Positions 42,760 through 47,997 of a DNA stretch of 47,997 nt are shown here, in pieces. The position numbers were made by a program, and so were the translations under genes. The stretch's first letter is position 1. Each line of letters begins with the position of its first letter. This DNA comes from Spirosoma fluviale. Lineage in GTDB: Bacteria > Bacteroidota > Bacteroidia > Cytophagales > Spirosomataceae. Under the pieces are notes generated by a model. It was not told the origin of the DNA and did not search any database. It saw only the letters and a program-made list of their open reading frames with translations. The stretch is taken from the NCBI GenBank assembly GCA_945885545.1, contig CAMCYZ010000004.1:1-47997 (forward strand), given 5' to 3'.

Positions 42760-44835
42760 ATGCAGTTTTTGTTTCCAAGTGTTTTGTGGGGATTGTTGGC
42801 CTTGAGTATTCCGCTCATTGTGCATCTTTTCAATTTTCGAAGAACCAAAAAAGTTTTTTTCTCCAATGTTGCTCTTCTGAAGACGGTTGAAACCAAATCT
42901 TCGGCTTTCAGAAAATTCAAGCAGCTGCTCATAATGGCCGCCCGAATGTTGTTTTTGGCGTTTTTAATTTTTGCTTTTGCTCAGCCTGTATTTTTCAAAA
43001 ACAAAGGGAATTTCATTGCAAAGCCAATGGGAATTAATGGTATTTATCTCGACAATTCGTTGAGTATGCAAAATAATACTGAAAGCAAACGATTTTTAGA
43101 TTTGGCCATTATCAAAGTCGACGAGTTGCTTTCGATTTTCAACAGGTCTTCTAATATTCAAATGACCACCAATGATTTCGATGGGCAAGATCAGTTCGTT
43201 ACAAATGCCTCCAAAGTAAAGGATAGACTTACCACAACGGATTTTTCTGAAATTCCACGCACATTGGAACAAGTATATAAAAGACAACGTTCCATTGCTG
43301 AAAAACACAATCCTTCTGCCCAAAATCATTTTTTTTGGTTTTCTGATTTTCAAAAATCTACTGTTGGTAAGTTAGAAAATGTTAAAATAGATTCTAATGA
43401 CAAGGTGCATTTGATACCCGTAACCGGTAAAGCTTCGCAGAACGTTTTTGTGGATTCTGTATGGCTGAGTTTGCCTGTGGTTAGAGAAATGCAGAATAAT
43501 GTGCTGAATGTAAAGGTCTATAATTCAGGAAGTAGAGGCGTTGAGAAATTGCCACTGAAGTTGTTTATAGACAATATACAGGCCTCTACTTCATCCGTAA
43601 ATATTGCTCCAAACGGTTCGTCTGCGGCCACCTTTAACTTTACGGTTAAGGAACGAGGCGTACACCGCGGTAAAATATTATTTGATGATCAGCCCATTAC
43701 TTTCGACAACGACTTTTATTTTGTCCTAAATGCTTCGCCAACCATTCGAGTTTTGCATCTCTTTGGGCAACGTAGTCCGCAGAACTATCTTTCGAAGATG
43801 TACGCCAACGATAGTTTGTTTAAATACACCTCTTTTTCGGTTGATAACTTTGATCCTGGTCAAGTGCAAAACGCTGATATCGTAATTTTGGAAGGCGTTT
43901 CTACGATAGACGGGGAAGCCAATTTGGCTCTCGAAAATTTCCTAGCTTCGGGCGGAAGTGTAGTCATTAGCCCTTCTGAAAATCCTGTGGCTGTGAGTTA
44001 CCTTGGTTTCTTGGGTAAATATGGTTTTCAGAATATTGAAGTTGTGAATGAAGTGCCAAGTCCTGAAAATTATGTGGATATAAACGAACCTGATAAGACG
44101 TCTCCTTTTTACGCCGATGTTTTTGAGCGAAGTTCTTTCAATAGCTTGGTAAGTTTGCCTAAATCTACTCCAAAGTTGCAATGGGGAGGTGCTGCCGAGA
44201 AACTATTGAGCTTCAGAAACGGGAAGGTTTTTCTAACTAGAACGAAAGTTGGCGACGGCCTTATTTATTTGTTGGCTAGTCCGCTAAATGCCAAATTTGG
44301 AAATTTTGCAGAACATGCTTTTTTTGTGCCTACGTTTTATAAAATGGCCTATTTGAGTAGTAAATCCGATAGGTTGTCGTATAATTTCAGCGAGTCTTCA
44401 ATTAGTTTTTTTATGCCCAATGCACCAAAAAATGCAAGCTATAAACTCAAAAACGACAAATTGGAGATTATTCCTGTGCAAAGGTTGTTGGGCAAAACAC
44501 TTAATCTGACGCTTCCGAAATCTTCTGAACTGAGCGAAGGTCAGCTGTTTGGTTCTGGTTTTTATGATTTGGTCATAAACGGAAAAGTGGGAAAAACATT
44601 GGCACTAAACCACGATCATTTAGAGTCAAAACTTGACAGTTACAGCTCTGAAAACCTTCGAGATGTTTTTGAAAATCAAAAGAATGTTGAAGTTTATGAC
44701 GATATTTTCGATGGTAGTTTCATTGAAGCCTTCAGAGACACTTCACTAGGTAAACCGCTATGGAAATATTTTGTCGTAGCCGCATTATTTTTCTTATTAG
44801 TCGAAATACTGTTGATTCGTTTTTTGAAGTCTTAA
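42760..44835 (+). CDS. BatA-domain (aerotolerance-type) membrane protein
   Basis: The first 80 residues match the N-terminal BatA domain (PF07584): MQFLFPSVLWGLLALSIPLI, VHLFNFRRTKKVFFSNVALL, then a second helix MAARMLFLAFLIFAFAQPVF. A von Willebrand-like region follows (about 90-240, IYLDNSLSMQN with D-x-S-x-S), then beta-rich repeats and a DUF4159-like or glutamine-amidotransferase-like part (about 330-480, VQNADIVILEG, ASGGSVVISPSENPVAVSY). A single C-terminal helix (about 668-688) ends the protein. Length 691 aa. The usual Bat operon partners are absent. It ends 3 bp into the end of the opposing kinase-fold gene. Confidence 0.82.
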   Translation: MQFLFPSVLWGLLALSIPLIVHLFNFRRTKKVFFSNVALLKTVETKSSAFRKFKQLLIMAARMLFLAFLIFAFAQPVFFKNKGNFIAKPMGINGIYLDNSLSMQNNTESKRFLDLAIIKVDELLSIFNRSSNIQMTTNDFDGQDQFVTNASKVKDRLTTTDFSEIPRTLEQVYKRQRSIAEKHNPSAQNHFFWFSDFQKSTVGKLENVKIDSNDKVHLIPVTGKASQNVFVDSVWLSLPVVREMQNNVLNVKVYNSGSRGVEKLPLKLFIDNIQASTSSVNIAPNGSSAATFNFTVKERGVHRGKILFDDQPITFDNDFYFVLNASPTIRVLHLFGQRSPQNYLSKMYANDSLFKYTSFSVDNFDPGQVQNADIVILEGVSTIDGEANLALENFLASGGSVVISPSENPVAVSYLGFLGKYGFQNIEVVNEVPSPENYVDINEPDKTSPFYADVFERSSFNSLVSLPKSTPKLQWGGAAEKLLSFRNGKVFLTRTKVGDGLIYLLASPLNAKFGNFAEHAFFVPTFYKMAYLSSKSDRLSYNFSESSISFFMPNAPKNASYKLKNDKLEIIPVQRLLGKTLNLTLPKSSELSEGQLFGSGFYDLVINGKVGKTLALNHDHLESKLDSYSSENLRDVFENQKNVEVYDDIFDGSFIEAFRDTSLGKPLWKYFVVAALFFLLVEILLIRFLKS

Positions 44836-45854
44836 AAGGCTGTGACCATTTTAAGGCTCAGCTCTACCGCCTCACCCATCGACTCACAGGCCAAAAAGGC
44901 TTTGTTTTTATAATGTGTCGATAGTTCCTTTCTCAATTGTACCAAATTAGCATCTAGGTGTATTTTATCTGTTTTCATGCAATTTAGTAGTTCTTGAAGT
45001 TTTACTTTTTCATCTTTCATACGGTGGGCTATCAACGACCGCTCTTCTGTTTGGTATTGCTTCACTGATTCCGAGGTCATGTATTTCATACCCAAATCTA
45101 TAATGGCGTTGTTTTGTTTAAAGTATTGTGGCATATATACTGACTTGGAAGCTTCGTAAGATTGTTGGTCAAAATCTATGGCTCTGATTCTATAGTGAAA
45201 ATCCTCAAAATCTGGTGTTACAATTATTACAAAATTTGAAGAATGCATATCGCCCAAAAGCCTAACAAAACAACGTTCATTAAATTTTATGAACTCTTTA
45301 GTAAGCCTGATAGGGTTTAGGTTGATGTCATTCAAATGGTTTTGCATGAATAGGTCACCCGTAATGCCTGCAATGTGTTCTTCTATTAATGTATCTTCGG
45401 AAGTAAAATATGACATTACGTTGGGTGACAAAAGGTGTTCTAACTCAAGTCCGTAGATTCTGGAGGCATCGGCTTTTTTGATATAAAAATAATCGTAGTT
45501 GTCGTTTACTTTGTTGCTGATACGCACCCTAAACGGCAAAGTATTGGCGTAAGTACAAATATCTACTCTATCCACCACTAAGTGCTTTATTACGGATTCG
45601 TCACCATCGGTTTTAAGGTCTGCATATATATTTTTGAGGTTTTCATAAATTTCCACGAGGTCAGTTTGGGAGTAAAACACCGTTTCCCAGAGCGTATCGT
45701 TGCCGTTTTTGTCATATAGCGTTATTTTGTTGTCATATCTTAAAAGATCGCTGTATTTAAGCGGCGAATCTATCTCACGACTAGTTTCACGCAGGTAGTT
45801 ACGCAGGAGAGGCGATATTTTGAAAGGTATTTTTTTCTTTGAAATCAGTGCCAT
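44832..45854 (-). CDS. Kinase-fold (APH/choline-kinase or DUF2252-like) protein
   Basis: Not a named family with certainty. The catalytic pattern of aminoglycoside-phosphotransferase-type kinases is visible: LLGDMHSSNFVIIV (D202, H204, N207), then IRAIDFDQQ with metal-binding D227 and D229. The N-lobe has no clear glycine-rich loop; VRISNKVNDNYDYFYIKK may supply the lysine. The ATG at 45854 is chosen because a longer frame would run 120 bp into the MFS gene. The gene follows that transporter by 4 bp, so they are cotranscribed. It could phosphorylate a small molecule or protein; length 340 aa. Confidence 0.6.
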   Translation of the reverse strand: MALISKKKIPFKISPLLRNYLRETSREIDSPLKYSDLLRYDNKITLYDKNGNDTLWETVFYSQTDLVEIYENLKNIYADLKTDGDESVIKHLVVDRVDICTYANTLPFRVRISNKVNDNYDYFYIKKADASRIYGLELEHLLSPNVMSYFTSEDTLIEEHIAGITGDLFMQNHLNDINLNPIRLTKEFIKFNERCFVRLLGDMHSSNFVIIVTPDFEDFHYRIRAIDFDQQSYEASKSVYMPQYFKQNNAIIDLGMKYMTSESVKQYQTEERSLIAHRMKDEKVKLQELLNCMKTDKIHLDANLVQLRKELSTHYKNKAFLACESMGEAVELSLKMVTAF

Positions 45855-45858
45855 TTTT

Positions 45859-47085
45859 TTATTCGGTGTAATCGAGGTCTTTTGAAAAGGTATCTCGTAT
45901 GAAATAAGTTGAAACAAATGCCACTGCGAAACAGAATATACCCGTATATAAGGCAGATTTTGATATATTACCATTGTTTTTGGTCAAAATCCACTGATAT
46001 AAAAAGCTTATGGGCACTACTGCACCTCGTGCAAAATTGGGTATGGTGGTAGCTACTGTTGCTCTTATATTTGTTCCAAATTGTTCTGCAGCCAAAGTAA
46101 GTAAATTTACCCAATAACCAGCACCAAAACCTAGCAGTACGTAAGAAAGATATAGTAACTGTAGGTTTATGCGGTCATTGACCAGGTGAAAGACTGTGAT
46201 TCCAGCACCAAGAATAAGAAATCCCCTAATGGTAGAGATTCTATTTTTTAAAAATTGACTGATGAGTCCTGAACTTAGGTCTCCAATCGAAAGTCCGAGA
46301 TAGACCAAAGTAACGGCTGTTCCTGCCTTGATTTCTTCCGAAATGCCCATGGTTTTGGCCAATTCTGGAGCCAACTGCATAAGTATGGTGATTGTAAAGA
46401 AAATGGGTAAACTAATTAATATACTCGACAGGTATCTTTTTCGTCGTGAATTACTTGTAAACAAAGAAAGAAAATTTCCTTTGGTGATGTTTGTATTTTG
46501 AGTTTTCTCAAACATGGCCGATTCGAATGTATTGAACCTTAAAAAAAGTAATACCAATCCCATTGTTCCACCTATTATATATGATATCCGCCAAGGTGTC
46601 ATGTCGCCCACAATACCCGCAAAAAATGCTCCAGATGCACCCGCGGCAGCTACAATGGCGGTTCCATAACCACGTTTTTTTTGAGGCATGGTTTCTGAAA
46701 CAAGTGTAATCCCGGCCCCAAGCTCCCCAGCTAGACCAAAGCCAGCCACAAATCGCAGAACGTAGTATTGCCAAAGACTATCAACGGCCGCATTGAGCAA
46801 GTTGGCCAATGAATAAACCAGTATAGAACCAAATAAAACCGATAAACGGCCGCGTTTATCGCCCATTATACCGAAGAAAATTCCACCTACGAAAGTTCCG
46901 ATCATCTGAATATTAAATAGTGATAAGCCCACAGAACTCAAATCATTCTCTGGAACACCTATTGAAATCAAGCTGGCTTTTCGGATTACTACAAACAGTA
47001 TCAAATCGTAGGCATCTACAAAGTAACCTAAAGCGGCAATGGCCACAATAAGATATGGGCTGTTTTTGATTTTGAATTGATTCAA
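45859..47085 (-). CDS. MFS transporter (metabolite:H+ symporter type)
   Basis: Twelve-helix inner-membrane transporter. Family features: AYDLILFVVIRKASL in helix 1, the loop 2-3 motif GIMGDKRGRLSVLFGSIL (G-x-x-x-D-x-x-G-R), ARFVAGFGLAGELGAGITLV-like sequence in helix 4-5 (as VLRFVAGFGLAGELGAGITL), then SETMPQKKRGYGTAIVAAAG. The second half repeats a weaker motif (GDLSSGLISQFLKNRIS). It resembles sugar- or organic-acid:proton symporters such as the KgtP/ShiA type, but substrate cannot be assigned. Length 408 aa. The kinase-fold gene starts 4 bp after the stop. The promoter region is shared with the divergent coiled-coil gene. Confidence 0.9.
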   Translation of the reverse strand: MNQFKIKNSPYLIVAIAALGYFVDAYDLILFVVIRKASLISIGVPENDLSSVGLSLFNIQMIGTFVGGIFFGIMGDKRGRLSVLFGSILVYSLANLLNAAVDSLWQYYVLRFVAGFGLAGELGAGITLVSETMPQKKRGYGTAIVAAAGASGAFFAGIVGDMTPWRISYIIGGTMGLVLLFLRFNTFESAMFEKTQNTNITKGNFLSLFTSNSRRKRYLSSILISLPIFFTITILMQLAPELAKTMGISEEIKAGTAVTLVYLGLSIGDLSSGLISQFLKNRISTIRGFLILGAGITVFHLVNDRINLQLLYLSYVLLGFGAGYWVNLLTLAAEQFGTNIRATVATTIPNFARGAVVPISFLYQWILTKNNGNISKSALYTGIFCFAVAFVSTYFIRDTFSKDLDYTE

Positions 47086-47142
47086 ATGTTAGAAATTTAT
47101 AGGGTTTTACTTTATTCCAGCTGAATTTTAACAAAATATAGC

Positions 47143-47173
47143 TTTGATTACAAAAATAAAAATTTATTTTTGT
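47143..47173. promoter_or_regulatory. Divergent promoter region with palindromic -7 elements
   Basis: For the plus-strand coiled-coil gene: TTTG at 47143-47146 and TATTTTTG at 47165-47172, 18 bp apart, 28 bp before the ATG. For the minus-strand MFS gene: TATTTTTG on the minus strand (47158-47151). Together they form an inverted repeat, 47150-47173, of two perfect 11-bp arms around AA. No TTG at the expected distance was seen for the minus direction. Confidence 0.6.
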
Positions 47174-47200
47174 CATATTAATAAACTCTAAACTAATATT

Positions 47201-47997
47201 ATGGAAGAATCAAATAACAGTAGCAACTCGATTATTAAGGCTGGATTAGTATTGGCTTTGGTTATCGCTGCTATTTTTGGGTATTTGTACTTTAGTGAGA
47301 AGCAAGAAAATTCTCAGAACAACGTTTCTATAACCGAAAAAACCAACGAACTATTAAGAACCAATACTAAGTTAGATTCCATATCGGTTCAATTGGATGC
47401 CAAAATAGCCGAAATAGCAGCCTTAGGTGGACAGATAGATGAGTTAGAAGCATTGAAAGCGGAGTTACAGAAAGACAAAAGGAACTTGATGTCCTCAAAA
47501 AGTTTCGATGTAAAGGCATACCAAATTAAAATAAAAGATTACGAGGCTTTGTTGCTGGAAAAAGATGTCGAAATAGCTAAACTTAGAGAAGAAAATGCTG
47601 TTTTGAACAATCAAAATCAGGTTTTGAACTCTGAAAACACTGGTTTGAAAACTACTAACTCAGACCTTAGAACAGCAAAAGAGGCATTGGCGGACTCGGT
47701 TTATAAAACTACCGTTCAAAATCGTGAATTGTCAGAAAAAGTCACCTTGGCCTCAGCAATGAGACCAATGAATTACGCGGTTTCTGCCATTAACTCAAGA
47801 GGGAAAGAGAGAGAGGGGGAGGAGTTTAAAGCCCGCAGGGTAGATAGAGTAAAGGTTTCGTTTAAATTGGCCGAAAATCCATTGACCAAAAAAGAAAACA
47901 AAACTATCTATATGCGAATGATAGATCCAACTGGGAATGTAGTCTCAGATATGGCTACCGGTTCGGGTGCGTTTAGTTTTGGAGGAAAGGAAACGAT
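47201..47997 (+). CDS. Membrane-anchored coiled-coil protein, paralogue of the one at 20955 (3' end cut by the window)
   Basis: The frame from ATG 47201 stays open to the window edge (265 residues). It begins with a polar Asn/Ser stretch and one membrane helix (IKAGLVLALVIAAIFGYLYF), then a coiled coil (KLDSISVQLDAKIAEIAALG, LREENAVLNNQNQVLNSEN) and the start of the C-terminal domain (RRVDRVKVSFKLAENPLTKK, IYMRMIDPTGNVVSDMA). The same order and several identical stretches occur in the protein at 20955, including KLDSIS, LDAKIAE, ALGG/SLGG, NSRGKERE/TSRGKERD and YMR+-DP-G. Function unknown. It has its own consensus promoter. Confidence 0.85.
   Translation, partial: MEESNNSSNSIIKAGLVLALVIAAIFGYLYFSEKQENSQNNVSITEKTNELLRTNTKLDSISVQLDAKIAEIAALGGQIDELEALKAELQKDKRNLMSSKSFDVKAYQIKIKDYEALLLEKDVEIAKLREENAVLNNQNQVLNSENTGLKTTNSDLRTAKEALADSVYKTTVQNRELSEKVTLASAMRPMNYAVSAINSRGKEREGEEFKARRVDRVKVSFKLAENPLTKKENKTIYMRMIDPTGNVVSDMATGSGAFSFGGKET

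Noticed and set aside
45855-45974. Longer N-terminus for the kinase-fold protein
   Set aside because: It would overlap 116 bp of the well-supported MFS gene; the ATG at 45854, 4 bp after the MFS stop, fits operon spacing.

Overview
The window is chromosomal DNA from a member of the Bacteroidota, most likely a Cytophagales-type gliding or gliding-related bacterium. The signs are a gliding-motility lipoprotein GldH directly after a Cys-rich RicT/PSP1 protein, a DUF2480 protein, a BatA-domain membrane protein, two TonB-dependent receptors with N-terminal carboxypeptidase-regulatory-like domains, LytS/LytTR signalling, AT-rich DNA, start sites without Shine-Dalgarno sequences, and many copies of the Bacteroidota promoter core TAnnTTTG with an upstream TTG. 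The genus cannot be fixed from the sequence alone. No rRNA, tRNA, CRISPR array, transposase or intact phage gene was seen.

Layout. 1-5 kb: the 5' part of proA (minus), a cell-wall amidase (minus), an M20 peptidase and a stand-alone trpA (plus). The 3' end of trpA is followed by a diverged tandem duplication. 5-10.6 kb: a TonB-dependent receptor (minus), then a DUF3089 hydrolase coupled to mannose-1-phosphate guanylyltransferase (plus). 10.7-14.7 kb: a tightly packed minus-strand cluster of secreted hypothetical, MazG-like, a DUF1016/YhcG nuclease gene broken by two frameshifts, a six-helix membrane protein, DUF2480 and PnuC. 15-17.4 kb: an S1/P1-type zinc phospholipase/nuclease bracketed by related hairpins, and a YdjC-type deacetylase. 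17.5-21.9 kb: a decayed anti-sigma/TPR-like gene, a DUF2490 outer-membrane protein, an OmpR-type two-component pair and a membrane-anchored coiled-coil protein preceded by four TTTAA motifs spaced exactly 11 bp.

22-28.6 kb: a secreted esterase, a twin-arginine beta-propeller protein, purD, ricT and gldH. 29-35 kb: a second TonB-type receptor, then a LytS-LytTR-S10 peptidase operon. 35.0-35.6 kb is a gene graveyard containing a VapC-like PIN-domain tail and another decayed reading frame. 35.7-40.8 kb: nuoL-nuoM-nuoN, separated from the other Complex I genes. 40.9-48 kb: L-2-hydroxyglutarate oxidase, a small lipoprotein, a BatA-domain protein, an MFS transporter coupled to a kinase-fold protein, and the start of a second member of the coiled-coil family found at 20955.

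Most of the window is housekeeping and envelope biology. The less ordinary signals are the probable OmpR-family binding array between the two-component genes and the coiled-coil gene, the paralogous coiled-coil pair, the MFS plus kinase-fold pair, the trpA 3'-end duplication, and three loci in different states of decay.
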